64,000 nt of DNA, taken from Colwellia sp. (GTDB lineage Bacteria > Pseudomonadota > Gammaproteobacteria > Enterobacterales > Alteromonadaceae). Location of the stretch: positions 124,001-188,000 of the forward strand of contig JABSOZ010000007.1 of the NCBI GenBank assembly GCA_013215295.1. The letters are read 5' to 3'. Below are positions 1 to 8,811 of the stretch, one piece after another; within the stretch, counting starts at the first letter, position 1; each line of letters starts with the position of its first letter. Position numbers and translations under genes: made by a program. The notes beneath the pieces are model-generated. The model had not been told where the DNA came from, did no database searches, and saw nothing but the letters and a program-made list of their open reading frames with translations.

Positions 1-183
1 CTCAGATTTCCATTGCTGAAACTCCCTAATATCTGAAGGACTTCCTTCATTATTCAGTGACTTGATCTCTTTATCTAATTCCGCAAAAGGGTCTTCACTA
101 AGAGGACTCTCTTGAGCAAAAGTCACATTACTGTTGATTAGCATAAGTATAAATACAGTAATTGAAATTGATAAAAAATTCAT
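1..183 (-). CDS. Secreted protein, N-terminal part (cut by window edge)
   Basis: Only the first 61 codons lie in the window. They start at an ATG read from 183 downwards and run off the left edge without a stop. The N-terminus MNFLSISITVFILMLINSN is a typical Sec signal peptide, with likely cleavage after the VTFA sequence near residue 26. It is followed by an acidic, polar segment (ESPLSEDPFAELDKEIKSL) that looks like mature periplasmic sequence. It lies 15 bases downstream of the ETEC_3214-like gene on the same strand, so the two are probably co-transcribed. The visible part is too short to name a family. Confidence 0.6.
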   Translation of the reverse strand, partial: MNFLSISITVFILMLINSNVTFAQESPLSEDPFAELDKEIKSLNNEGSPSDIREFQQWKSE

Positions 184-198
184 AAACAATCCTTTAAA

Positions 199-999
199 TT
201 AGCTTTTTGTGAATATTTTATATTCATAACGTGTTAGTAATGCTTCAGCAATAATGACAGGTTCAAGTTCTGTTATCGCATAATAATTTGGGTAAATAGC
301 ATTGCGAACATCATTTAATACGATAGATATCTCTTCTTCATTGTCAGAAAAAGTTACTTTTTCATCTAATTTTTCAATAAAAGATACTATCGATTTTTTA
401 TAATCAGGTTTTATATTTTTATCTGAGGGAGTAGCACCATATTCAACATACCCTCTCATTAAGGTTAAAAACATCTGTTCTTTACCCAAGTCTTGAGATT
501 CTATGTAATAAATAAGATTACCAATATCATAACTATAAACACCTTGATTTTTATGCGCATTATTTATATTTAATGAGCCTAGATTTTCAGAAAAAGGAAC
601 TTTAGGAGTAAAGTCGTTTTTCTGCGTAAATACGCTATAGCCTACTATACGGCTATCTGATGAGATTAAAGTTAGGTTGAATTTACCTTCGTTGTAATAT
701 TGAAATAAAACACTAGGGTTAATTTTAGAACGCTTAATTACACTAGGTTCACCAACTATCGATTTTACATAATCAATACTATTACCTATATGTATATTAT
801 CAAGAATTTCATATTGCAAGCTATGGGTGAAGTTCTCAATAACCGCTTCATAAGAACTGGTGATAATATCTTTAGTATCACTCCATTGTCCTGCTGATAT
901 CATTAAAGCAGCAATCATCCATATAGTATTTTGAACCTTTTTCCACGTAGAGGTTTCTTCTACTTTCTTTTCTACTTCACCTAACGTTGAAGGTTCCAT
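199..999 (-). CDS. ETEC_3214-like membrane-anchored protein
   Basis: The product is 266 residues. It has a charged N-terminus (about 1-22), one hydrophobic segment (about 23-38, IWMIAALMISAGQW), and then a mostly extracytoplasmic region. The stretch after the membrane segment (WSDTKDIITSSYEAV, then IHIGNSIDYVKSIVGEP) resembles the ETEC_3214 family as I remember it; that assignment rests on recall of pattern, not on a search. The IGNSIDYVKSIVGEP piece also resembles SmpA/OmlA-type folds, where a conserved G-x-P follows a helix. Function is unknown. It sits between an LPP20-like lipoprotein and a secreted protein on the same strand, which suggests a small envelope gene set. Confidence 0.6.
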   Translation of the reverse strand: MEPSTLGEVEKKVEETSTWKKVQNTIWMIAALMISAGQWSDTKDIITSSYEAVIENFTHSLQYEILDNIHIGNSIDYVKSIVGEPSVIKRSKINPSVLFQYYNEGKFNLTLISSDSRIVGYSVFTQKNDFTPKVPFSENLGSLNINNAHKNQGVYSYDIGNLIYYIESQDLGKEQMFLTLMRGYVEYGATPSDKNIKPDYKKSIVSFIEKLDEKVTFSDNEEEISIVLNDVRNAIYPNYYAITELEPVIIAEALLTRYEYKIFTKS

Positions 1000-1031
1000 C
1001 GTAGTTGTCCTTTACTTGATTTCTAGAGTAC

Positions 1032-1062
1032 AAAAAAAGGAGTTATAATTAAGCTCCTTTTT
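1032..1062 (-). terminator. Rho-independent terminator after the LPP20-like lipoprotein gene
   Basis: A 9-bp stem (AAAAAGGAG at 1034-1042 pairing with CTCCTTTTT at 1054-1062) has an 11-base loop. Read on the minus strand it ends in a run of seven T. It lies between the stop of the lipoprotein gene and the start of the next minus-strand gene, and could also work in the other direction. Confidence 0.7.
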
Positions 1063-1073
1063 CTCTTTTCTAA

Positions 1074-1655
1074 TTAATCCTTAGTTAGCCTTTTGATTTC
1101 ATTATCTAAGTTTATCTCTGCTTTATGGGCTTTAAACTCTTGATATAGGAACTTTTCATCTTGTGGATTTACTAAACGTTGACTTTGTTTTATGATCGCT
1201 TCAAAAAGATTTGTTGTAGCTTTTGGGCTTAACGTTGTTAATACACAAAAATATTCTTTACCCGATATAGTTACAATATCTGACCTTACTACACGAGAAC
1301 CACGAAGTTCTTGTTTAGTCAGTTGCTTAGAAACAGATGAAAATTTATTACCAACGGTCATATCATTATTATCATCAACTCTATTTGAATATGTTTTATC
1401 CAAACCTTCAACTTTTACATCTATTTGCTGAGCAAGTGATAAGCGACTATTCGCTGTTGCCATCTTTTTATCAATTGAAAAATTACCAGAAGATTTAACA
1501 CAGTCTGTTGCCGCAATTCCGTCTTTAGCTACAGGATTAAGCACCCAAGACGGTAAGTTTGAAATAGAAGTTATTCCGTCTGTTTTCTTCGTTGAACCAC
1601 ATGCTGATACTGTTGTTGCAATTAATGCAGCTAAAATTATTTTTTGTGTTTTCAT
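1074..1655 (-). CDS. LPP20-like lipoprotein
   Basis: I place the start at the internal ATG at 1655, giving 193 residues, because it begins a clean lipoprotein signal: MKTQKIILAALIATTVSAC, with the lipobox cysteine at residue 19. A longer reading from 1691 adds 12 residues with no signal logic. A weak AGGG lies upstream of 1655. The central region (NSRLSLAQQIDVKVEGLD, then alternating basic strands up to EYFCVLTT) matches the LPP20/FlgP-like pattern, in which an alanine/leucine-rich helix precedes a beta sheet. Such proteins are envelope lipoproteins, some linked to flagella or Helicobacter LPP20. No flagellar gene is nearby, so the role is unknown. Confidence 0.65.
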   Translation of the reverse strand: MKTQKIILAALIATTVSACGSTKKTDGITSISNLPSWVLNPVAKDGIAATDCVKSSGNFSIDKKMATANSRLSLAQQIDVKVEGLDKTYSNRVDDNNDMTVGNKFSSVSKQLTKQELRGSRVVRSDIVTISGKEYFCVLTTLSPKATTNLFEAIIKQSQRLVNPQDEKFLYQEFKAHKAEINLDNEIKRLTKD

Positions 1656-1691
1656 AACGTATATCCCTAGTTTGATATGTCTAATAACCAT

Positions 1692-2674
1692 GTAAATATA
1701 AAAAACTTAAATTTTAATTCGTAACTATTTTAAGCAATAAATTTTGCAATAATTATAGTTAAAACTGGCCTACTATTTAGATGACGATTACTCATCATTA
1801 ATAAAAATAGCTCGTGATTAACTTCCTTGCTTGGCCAACTCAGTAAGCTCATCTTTAATAGCATATTTCACCACACTACTAAAGTTCAATTTTATGATAA
1901 AGCAATAAAAATGCTAATCTATTACGTTTATCAGTATCGCAAGAAGAATAAAAGTTTATACAGTAATAGCAAAAAATTAGTGTATTTCAAATCAATGGGA
2001 GAAAGAGTCTACAGACAGGGTCGTTAAGAATGCATTAAGTAATAGGGCTATGCTCCCTTAAATCATTGCTGTACGGTGTAATCACACTTGATGAGTCTCA
2101 TATTATAATATCAATACAATTTAAGAAACTATTAGTAGCTCTTAGATCACCGACAGATAAGCAAGCTAAGGATGTAGAGAAGCTTTTAATAGGTGATAAC
2201 TTATCAGCTCTATCATTTGCCGAGCCTGAACAGAATATAATTGATTAGCCAGAGTGGAATATTTTCGATCAACATAAGAAAAATATCGAATAATTACCCT
2301 ATTATACTGCCGTAACAAAATCCTTGAAATAAAATAATAATTTAAGGCTAAAGGCTAAATTATATTCTTATATGTTACCTTCAATAAATAAGTAATTAAA
2401 GTTGATGTTCTAGAAAAGTTGAACATGGAAAGTGAGTCGGAATTTGAGTGTATTGAAGAATAATATTCAGGAATGGCTGTAAAATATATGTTAATGTGCC
2501 TAAAATTTTTCATTAGGTTTGTTCTAAAATAGAGTGGATGAATCATTTAAATTAAAGCGAGTATTACTTAATGAGTAAAGTGTTAATGATGAAGCCCAAT
2601 ATGAGAAGTTAGATATTCACTCCGTCGTGCTTTATATGGTTAAGTCACTTATACATCTTTAAAGAGGGAATAAC
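1692..2674. other. Gene-poor stretch with probable gene remnants
   Basis: About 980 bases have no convincing gene. Short open stretches have protein-like composition but no ribosome site and no recognisable family. Examples are a minus-strand reading near 1829-1890 ending SVVKYAIKDELTELAKQGS before a stop, a plus-strand reading at about 2066-2248 ending ALSFAEPEQNIID, a plus-strand piece near 2400-2463 (VDVLEKLNMESESEFECIEE), and one near 2588-2661 (DEAQYEKLDIHSVVLYMVK). Stops and frame changes separate them. Together with the broken DUF6265 gene just downstream, this looks like decayed accessory DNA rather than a promoter region. Confidence 0.4.
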
Positions 2675-3082
2675 ATGATCAAAAAAAGTGGACTTTATTT
2701 ATTAATATTGCTTTGTTTCAACGTTTTCGGTGCCGAGAAATTTCCAAACCTATTATTCCTAAAAGACAAACAAGAATCTCCCGTAGCAAATTTAGATGCA
2801 GTGAAGTGGTTATCTGGTCATTGGAGAGGGCAAAAATTTGGAGGGATTATTGAAGCGTGTGGTCACCTGCGGTAGGTTAAAATATTTCAGCAAAGACTTG
2901 AAAGGCTGGGAAGAAAAAGATCAAACAAAGATTTTTAATGAGTGAGAGTTACAAAAAACAAAATCTATTTTAGTGGCCTGACATTAGAAAAAATCAGCGA
3001 AAACGAAATTAAAATCTATGTCGCAATTGAAGATACGGATATTACCAAAGAAGAGAAGTTTACTTATACTCGGTATAAATAG
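2675..3082 (+). pseudogene. Broken DUF6265-family gene
   Basis: The intact start (MIKKSGLYLLILLCFNVFG, a signal peptide) is preceded by a good ribosome site (GAGGGAAT). It leads into VKWLSGHWRGQKFGGIIE, the N-terminal hallmark of DUF6265 proteins. After 'GGIIE' the reading shifts by one base: the next frame reads SVWSPAVG and stops. The sequence then jumps to LKYFSKDLKGWEEKD, hits an in-frame TGA after KIFNE, and continues as VTKNKIYFSGLTLEKISENE to the normal-looking end YTRYK and stop at 3080-3082. The central portion expected between the WSP motif and the LKYFSKDL motif is missing. So there is one frameshift, one internal deletion and one nonsense codon. The intact family members are small periplasmic proteins of unknown function. 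Confidence 0.8.
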
Positions 3083-3145
3083 CGGATTTCAACCAATAAT
3101 AGACGGCTTAAATTAGCGCAGTGTTTTTTTATCAAGGAGTTAAGA

Positions 3146-3439
3146 ATGTACGCAGTAATATTCAGAGCAAAGCCTGGAATTCAAGATGATGAATATGGAA
3201 AAACAGTTGCAAGGATGAGAGATCTTGCATTTGATAAATATGGTTGTTTAGATTTTGTCGCAGTTACAGAAGGCGACCAAGAAATTGCCATTTCTTATTG
3301 GGAAGATGAAGCGTCAATCAAAGCATGGAAAAGTGATGCTGAACACTCTTTAGCTCAAGAGGCTGGTCGCTCCAAATGGTATGAGTCATATATAGTTCAA
3401 GTGGTAGAAATAAAGCGCGAATATAAATTCAACACATAA
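3146..3439 (+). CDS. Antibiotic biosynthesis monooxygenase (ABM) fold protein
   Basis: The product is 97 residues and is preceded by AAGGAG at 3134-3139. The sequence begins MYAVIFRAKPG and contains MRDLAFDKYGCLDFVAVTEGD and ISYWEDEASIKAWKSDAEH. This is the ferredoxin-like ABM pattern, in which a strand-helix-strand is followed by the conserved W-x-[DN]-x-x-[AS]-x-x-x-W segment. Members include small cofactor-free monooxygenases, heme-degrading enzymes and many uncharacterised proteins; the YqjZ-type subgroup looks closest. The substrate cannot be read from sequence. It precedes a DUF1203 gene on the same strand by 48 bases, so the two may be co-transcribed. Confidence 0.75.
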   Translation: MYAVIFRAKPGIQDDEYGKTVARMRDLAFDKYGCLDFVAVTEGDQEIAISYWEDEASIKAWKSDAEHSLAQEAGRSKWYESYIVQVVEIKREYKFNT

Positions 3440-3487
3440 CAAAATATTCAGTGACCCAATAATACAGTATCAAGGAATTAACTAAAA

Positions 3488-3961
3488 ATGGTATGCGATT
3501 TTAAATTTGTAGCTCTTGATAAGAAAGCGTTTGATTTCTTTATGAATTTGAATGATGAAGAGCTTGAATCACATCAAGCAAAATGGATGAAAGTAGATGA
3601 AGCGCCAGGATACCCTTGTCGTGTATCTCTTGAAGATGCAAAAATTGGAGAAAGAGTGCTTTTTTTACCTTATTGGCATCATGATGTTAAGTCTGCATAT
3701 AGGGCTATGGGAACCGTTTTAATAAGAGAAAATGCTAATACCACCAATTTTCAAATTAACGAAGTCCCTGAAATGCTCTTACACCGAGTGCTATCAATTA
3801 GAGCTTATGATACTGATAATATGATGGTAGATCACGATATTGCAGAAGGGGCTGAATTGGCATTTACATTGAAGAAACATTTTCAGAATACTCGCGTTGA
3901 ATATATTCATCTTCACTATGCAAGTCCAGGTTGTTTTTGTAGTGCAGTAATTCGCGCATAA
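3488..3961 (+). CDS. DUF1203 family protein
   Basis: The product is 157 residues, cytoplasmic, with no signal or membrane segment. Family hallmarks are visible: FKFVALDKKAF near the start, then APGYPCRVSLEDAKIGERVL around residues 39-58 with LPYWHHDVKSAYR after it, and a closing Y-I-H-L-H-Y-A-S-P-G-C-F segment with cysteines (residues 145-152). DUF1203 proteins are single-domain bacterial proteins without a known biochemical role; the conserved histidines and cysteine hint at metal or cofactor binding, but that is inference. It follows the ABM-fold gene closely. A GGAA ribosome site lies about nine bases before the ATG. Confidence 0.85.
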   Translation: MVCDFKFVALDKKAFDFFMNLNDEELESHQAKWMKVDEAPGYPCRVSLEDAKIGERVLFLPYWHHDVKSAYRAMGTVLIRENANTTNFQINEVPEMLLHRVLSIRAYDTDNMMVDHDIAEGAELAFTLKKHFQNTRVEYIHLHYASPGCFCSAVIRA

Positions 3962-4090
3962 CTTTAACCCTAACCATAACTATATGCAGTAGCCTCTGAA
4001 TAACTTCAAAGGTAAACGTAACCTTTAACTGCTCATTTCATTAAACAAACAGTTCTTGGTCTGTAGAGAGTCATATCACACTTTAAGGTA

Positions 4091-4118
4091 AATCGTTTAT
4101 TGAGGAAAATAAACGATT
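4091..4118 (-). terminator. Hairpin at the end of the MotA-like gene
   Basis: A perfect 9-bp inverted repeat (AATCGTTTA at 4091-4099, TAAACGATT at 4110-4118) spans the stop codon of the MotA-like gene. No strong T-run follows on the minus strand, so it is a weak terminator or an mRNA 3'-end stabiliser. Confidence 0.35.
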
Positions 4119-5059
4119 ATGACCAGGAGTGTCAGTGCCGATGATACTGCTGCAATTGCAGCATATGACTTAACAAAACTGTTATTTTCAATAAATAATT
4201 TACTGTTTATTTTTGAGTCTTCATTATCCTGCAACATATAATTCAGTAATAATGAAAAAGGTAAGACGACAATAATAGCTAATACAATAGTAATTAATGA
4301 CACCCCAAATGCAGAAAGGAATTGATTGAAACTGTCAACATCGTAAGACAATATTGCCACTATCCCCACTAAATATAAGACTATGCCAGCAGTGATCAGC
4401 GATGAAAATAAATATTGTGTCAACACTTTTGTCCTAATGTTTTTTACGAAAATCACTGAACCCAGTATCACCATTGCAATCATAATGATACTCGGTAAGT
4501 CCATCAAAAACTTAAGTGAATCTCCTAAAATCCAAGGTGCAATTAAGACAACATTTATAAGTATCGTGGCTAATGTGGCTTTTACAAATGCATTCGACTC
4601 TGGAGCGTCGGCTAGGTTGTTTTCAGAAAGAGATGCGAGAAGTTTAAATTTTGCAGGAATAAAAAGGCATGTTGAAGCAATGCCTGTATAGAGTGTAACG
4701 AGCAAGGTGACTGCAATTATTGGCCCGAGTAATTTAGGCTGTTCAAATTGATGTAATACTGCAATCACTGCAATAATTAAGGTGATAACAGATGCAGTGA
4801 TGGTAAATTTATTCATATTTGAATAAAAATTCGCTGAACTTTCAACTTCAGGTATTGTTAATGCCTTACTTGTAAATACGCGTTTTAAGTGAGTTGCGAA
4901 GTTAGTTTCTTTTGTAGTATTTAAAATAATACCCACCAAAAAAATGCCTGAAGATATTAACAATGCCTGTGAATCAATAAACATCGCAATGTTACCTGAA
5001 AGAAACATACTTGAGATGATAGCGCTGAAAATGATCACAATACCTAAAACTTGTTGCAT
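4097..5059 (-). CDS. MotA-like multi-pass membrane protein
   Basis: The product is 320 residues and almost entirely hydrophobic, with about nine or ten membrane segments. The N-terminus (MQQVLGIVIIFSAIISSMFL, GNIAMFIDSQALLISSGIF) follows the MotA start pattern, where a glycine-rich first helix is followed by 'FID/PSLLIVLGG'. Residues about 110-145 (LLGPIIAVTLLVTLYTGIAS then LFIPAKFKL) match the MotA signature 'LGPAMAVALLTTLYG...LFLPIA.KL'. A second, more divergent copy of that layout seems to follow (FGVSLITIVLAIIVVLPFSL). There is no MotB, ExbD or TolR partner beside it, and the cytoplasmic loop of true MotA is short here. Family relationship is inferred; function unknown. Confidence 0.5.
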   Translation of the reverse strand: MQQVLGIVIIFSAIISSMFLSGNIAMFIDSQALLISSGIFLVGIILNTTKETNFATHLKRVFTSKALTIPEVESSANFYSNMNKFTITASVITLIIAVIAVLHQFEQPKLLGPIIAVTLLVTLYTGIASTCLFIPAKFKLLASLSENNLADAPESNAFVKATLATILINVVLIAPWILGDSLKFLMDLPSIIMIAMVILGSVIFVKNIRTKVLTQYLFSSLITAGIVLYLVGIVAILSYDVDSFNQFLSAFGVSLITIVLAIIVVLPFSLLLNYMLQDNEDSKINSKLFIENNSFVKSYAAIAAVSSALTLLVIIVYFPQ

Positions 5060-5369
5060 ATATTTCCTAATATTGATGGATAAAATAAATCAAAAATTAA
5101 CCGTTAATCAAAATTAAGCGTAGCAGAATAAAATATTTGTACAATAATCATTTTAATTAGTGACTTAGCGTTAATTCGTCTTATGGAGTTTATTGTAGAT
5201 AGTGTGATTCAAACAGAAGGGTTTTGTAAAAAAATAGACCAATGGAAAGCTATTCTTAAAGTAATTTAAAATTCCTCAAAGATTATGTCACGAATAGTTA
5301 GGTATTTTAGATTTTGACAGTGACCAATTTAATGTAGCCATGAGTCGGTTGGAGATGTTTATTATCGAT

Positions 5370-5403
5370 AAAGATATAGGTTTATAATCAAACCTATATC
5401 TTT
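5370..5403. repeat. Perfect 14-bp inverted repeat in the 5060-5484 intergenic region
   Basis: AAAGATATAGGTTT at 5370-5383 is followed by a 6-base loop and its exact complement AAACCTATATCTTT at 5390-5403. It sits 81 bases after the stop of the SNF2 helicase gene, in a 425-base region with no gene. It is probably the transcription stop of the helicase mRNA, although the T-run is short. The rest of the region is AT-rich and I see nothing else in it apart from the promoter space of the MotA-like gene. Confidence 0.55.
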
Positions 5404-5484
5404 ACCTAACGGTATAATATTTGTTGTTTTATGGTGTCACATTAGCATTATAAATAAAAAAAGTCGTAGTACTTCGCCTTTACT

Positions 5485-8400
5485 CTAGCTCAGCGGTGCA
5501 AGCAATGCCCCCAAAATATCATCTGTTAAGCTTAATTTATTATCACTGACTTCTTCAGACAATAACGCTTTTGCTAATTCAGCTTTGTTTTGTTGTATTT
5601 TTTGAATTTTCTCTTCTATTGAATTTTCAATAATGTACTTGTAAACAAAAACAGGTTTGTCTTGTCCGATACGATAAGCTCTATCTGTCGCTTGGTTTTC
5701 AACAGCAGGATTCCACCAAGGGTCAAAGTGAATAACCGTGTCAGCAGCTGTTAAGTTTAAGCCTACACCACCTGCTCGCAAGCTAATTAAAAATACGGGA
5801 ACATCACCATTTTGAAACTTATCAACGACTTCTTGTCGCTTAGTGGTTGCTCCGGTTAATTTAACAAAATCAATACCCGCGCCAACAAGCTCTTCTTCTA
5901 TCAAAGCGAGCATACTGGTAAATTGTGAAAAGATTAATATTTTACGTCCTTCATCAATTTGCTCCGGTAAAGTTTCCATTAAATGGTCAAGTTTAGCGGA
6001 TTGGTTTATTTTTTTAGCGCCTTCAAGTTTCAGTAACTTAGGATGATTACATACTTGTCTTAGCTTTAATAATGCATCTAACACTTCTATTTGACTACGT
6101 TTAAGCCCTTTATCAGCAATGATATCTTTTAAACGACTGTCCATCGCTAAACGAACTGATTCATAAAGTTCTGCTTGCTGACCTTCAATACGTAATTTTT
6201 GAATTATTTCAGTTTTTGGCGGCAGTTCTGTCGCTATTTTGTCTTTGGTTCTACGTAAAATGAACGGCTTAATACGTTGATTTAATATTTGTTTACGTTC
6301 ATGCTCACCGTGCTTTTCAATAGGCGTTCTGAAAAGCTTGGTAAATTGTCTTTGACCACCTAAAAATCCCGGTAGTAAGAAATTAAATTGTGCCCAAAAC
6401 TCACCTAAGTGATTTTCCATCGGCGTGCCTGTTAAGCATAATTTATGTTGCGCTTTTAGAGTTAAAAACGCTTGGTATAATTTAGTTTTAGTATTTTTTA
6501 TGTAATGAGCTTCATCAAGCACAAGGTAATAAAATTTTTGTTGACTATAAAGTGCTAAATCTTTAGTGATCAATGCATAACTGGTAATAATAATATCTAC
6601 AGGGTTTCCATGTTCTTCATTTCTATCAAGACAATTGAAGTGCTGATGACGTTTAGTACCGTGTAGTACTTGATAAGTCAGTTGCGGCGTAAATTTTTCT
6701 ATTTCATTCGCCCAGTTAAAAATAACACTGGTGGGTGCAACAATTAATACTGGTTTAGTGAGTCGGCCTTGCTGTTTTTCTATTAATAAGTGCGCCAACG
6801 TTTGAATGGTTTTACCTAAACCCATGTCATCAGCTAAAATGCCGTTTAATTGATACTCTCGTAAAAACTGTAACCAATTTAAACCTTGATGCTGATAGGT
6901 TCTTAACGTTGCGTTTAAGCCTTCTGGAACGGGAACTGTGGTGACTTGTTGAAAGTCTTTAAGTTTATTAGCCAGTACGCGTAATTTACTTGTGCCGGTT
7001 GCTATCATTCCTTGATCATCTAACATTGATAATGTCTGATGTCCTTGAAAACGAGATAGTTCCATGGTGCCATTTTTATTTAATGCATTAGGCAGAAACA
7101 GTTCAATAAACTGTTTTAATATTGGCTGTACACTTTGGTAACGTAAGGCAACAAAGTCACCATTTTCTAGGTCTACATAAATAGGTGAATCAGGTGAAAT
7201 CAGCTTTTCTTTTTCACGATCAATTAATGCCGACTTAGGTAACTGTTCAATAGCACCAAGCAAAATAGGAAACGCTGGCATTTTTTTACCATCAATGGTT
7301 AAGTTTAACCCTAATGAGAAAAAATCATGGTCATCGGTTTGAACAACTTCAGCATCAAAAACACTATCTGTTGAAAGGGCTTTATAATAAAAGTCATCAG
7401 TAAAGCTAATATTCCAGCCGAGATCTTTAAGTAATTGAACTTCTTGGTGTAAAAAATGATGCCAAAGATAGCGACCTTGCATCAGCATTGAATATTTAGG
7501 CACTTTATCTTTGTTTAAATAGTCTTCATTGGTGAAAGTATAACGTTTAGGCTTAGGCTGAGACGTAAACTTTAACGAAGTAAGTTTATCAATAACGGTT
7601 TGTTCATACGCCAAATCTCGATAAATTTTTACTTTTCTCTCACCTTCAACGTCGCCCTCATCTGTGCTTGATTTTGGTGGTGTAACCGTAACGCTTTCAT
7701 TATGCGGATTAACTAAATTTCCTTTATAGGAAAAGTTTACCTTCACAAAGCCAGATTGCGGGTCAACTTCTCTGGGTGTAGAAAATCTCAAATACACGTC
7801 GGGCTTTGTTAGTTCTTGTGAGAATTCTGTTTTTGGTTTCGGCAGTCGTTTAACCGCATCACCTAAAGACATAGAGAGTTTATTCATTACCCAAGGTAAT
7901 TTGTCTTCTTCAAAAATAGGGGAGTTGAGTAAGTCTGCTTCAAAATTACATTGGGTATTGGTATTAATTTTTCCAAAACAATTCTGCTCTTTATCATAAT
8001 AACAAAGAGGTTGAGCTTTAATAATAAGAATACTTGCAGAAGGCTTTTCAAATACAAGCTGTAAAGTATGCAACTTATTATCAAGGGGTATCCATTTCCA
8101 TTGTGCCTCTAATGGGTCACCTAAGGTAATCGCTTCGCTCAAGTCGTAGCTTGTTTGCCAAAAACAGCGATTCGTTTTAATGATTTGCTCAAATAAATCA
8201 AAGTACTTAATGTTATCGCCATATTGATTCGTACGAATAAGTTCAGTAAGCACCGAAACATCTTCATTGTTGGCATAAGCACTATTAATTAAAGAACTTG
8301 CAGAAAATTCACTCCCCAGCGAACTACTCCAGCCACCGCTATTTTTTGGTCGAGCTGATTTTATACCTAATGTGAAATAATCGTCTTCGTTATAGCTGTT

Positions 8401-8811
8401 GGGCTTTAAAAAGTACAACAATGATTTCTGTTGGCTATTTGGCTGGTATCTACTTGGTTGAGCTTGAAAACGGCTAAGCCATTTATCAATTACTTTTTCA
8501 GAAGTAGCAATACTATTTCGATCAAACTGTTCATTAAGATAACACTGAGCTAAGGCCGCACCATGTTTACAGTCGCGACCGACATAACAATCACAATAAC
8601 TGGCAATACCATCATGCTTAATATTTAAAACTAAACGTGTTAAATAACTCTCTTGGCGAGAACGTTCACTAAACACTACACCGCGAATTATTACACCGTC
8701 AAGGGCGCAGGTTTTAACCCCCTTATCATTAAAAATTCTCGAGCCTTTTTTCCATTCGTTTTTGGTAAAGTGTTGTTCAAGCAATTCAGGTGTAAAAGTG
8801 TTTTTGGACAT
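5485..8811 (-). CDS. SWIM zinc-finger SNF2/RapA-type DNA translocase
   Basis: The product is 1108 residues. A SWIM zinc finger sits near the N-terminus (C73-x-C75-x5-C81-x-H83). It is followed by a long family-specific middle part and then a full SNF2 ATPase in the last 480 residues. Walker A is MGLGKT near residue 660, the Walker B box is DEAH (LDEAHYIKN, near 765), the LTGTPMENHLGE motif follows, and helicase motif VI is QATDRAYRIGQ near 1040. These proteins translocate on duplex DNA and remodel protein-DNA complexes; the SWIM domain probably binds DNA or protein. Bacterial members of this size are stand-alone, often tied to repair or stress, but the precise role is unknown. No obvious ribosome site precedes the ATG. 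It forms its own transcription unit. Confidence 0.92.
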   Translation of the reverse strand: MSKNTFTPELLEQHFTKNEWKKGSRIFNDKGVKTCALDGVIIRGVVFSERSRQESYLTRLVLNIKHDGIASYCDCYVGRDCKHGAALAQCYLNEQFDRNSIATSEKVIDKWLSRFQAQPSRYQPNSQQKSLLYFLKPNSYNEDDYFTLGIKSARPKNSGGWSSSLGSEFSASSLINSAYANNEDVSVLTELIRTNQYGDNIKYFDLFEQIIKTNRCFWQTSYDLSEAITLGDPLEAQWKWIPLDNKLHTLQLVFEKPSASILIIKAQPLCYYDKEQNCFGKINTNTQCNFEADLLNSPIFEEDKLPWVMNKLSMSLGDAVKRLPKPKTEFSQELTKPDVYLRFSTPREVDPQSGFVKVNFSYKGNLVNPHNESVTVTPPKSSTDEGDVEGERKVKIYRDLAYEQTVIDKLTSLKFTSQPKPKRYTFTNEDYLNKDKVPKYSMLMQGRYLWHHFLHQEVQLLKDLGWNISFTDDFYYKALSTDSVFDAEVVQTDDHDFFSLGLNLTIDGKKMPAFPILLGAIEQLPKSALIDREKEKLISPDSPIYVDLENGDFVALRYQSVQPILKQFIELFLPNALNKNGTMELSRFQGHQTLSMLDDQGMIATGTSKLRVLANKLKDFQQVTTVPVPEGLNATLRTYQHQGLNWLQFLREYQLNGILADDMGLGKTIQTLAHLLIEKQQGRLTKPVLIVAPTSVIFNWANEIEKFTPQLTYQVLHGTKRHQHFNCLDRNEEHGNPVDIIITSYALITKDLALYSQQKFYYLVLDEAHYIKNTKTKLYQAFLTLKAQHKLCLTGTPMENHLGEFWAQFNFLLPGFLGGQRQFTKLFRTPIEKHGEHERKQILNQRIKPFILRRTKDKIATELPPKTEIIQKLRIEGQQAELYESVRLAMDSRLKDIIADKGLKRSQIEVLDALLKLRQVCNHPKLLKLEGAKKINQSAKLDHLMETLPEQIDEGRKILIFSQFTSMLALIEEELVGAGIDFVKLTGATTKRQEVVDKFQNGDVPVFLISLRAGGVGLNLTAADTVIHFDPWWNPAVENQATDRAYRIGQDKPVFVYKYIIENSIEEKIQKIQQNKAELAKALLSEEVSDNKLSLTDDILGALLAPLS

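Noticed and set aside
2355-2546. 63-codon minus-strand reading
   Set aside because: No ribosome site and no family pattern; it lies in degenerate sequence whose other strand has more protein-like pieces.
5485-8811. Defence-island helicase
   Set aside because: SNF2 helicases occur in defence systems, but no nuclease, methylase or other defence gene is adjacent, so a stand-alone chromosomal role is more likely.
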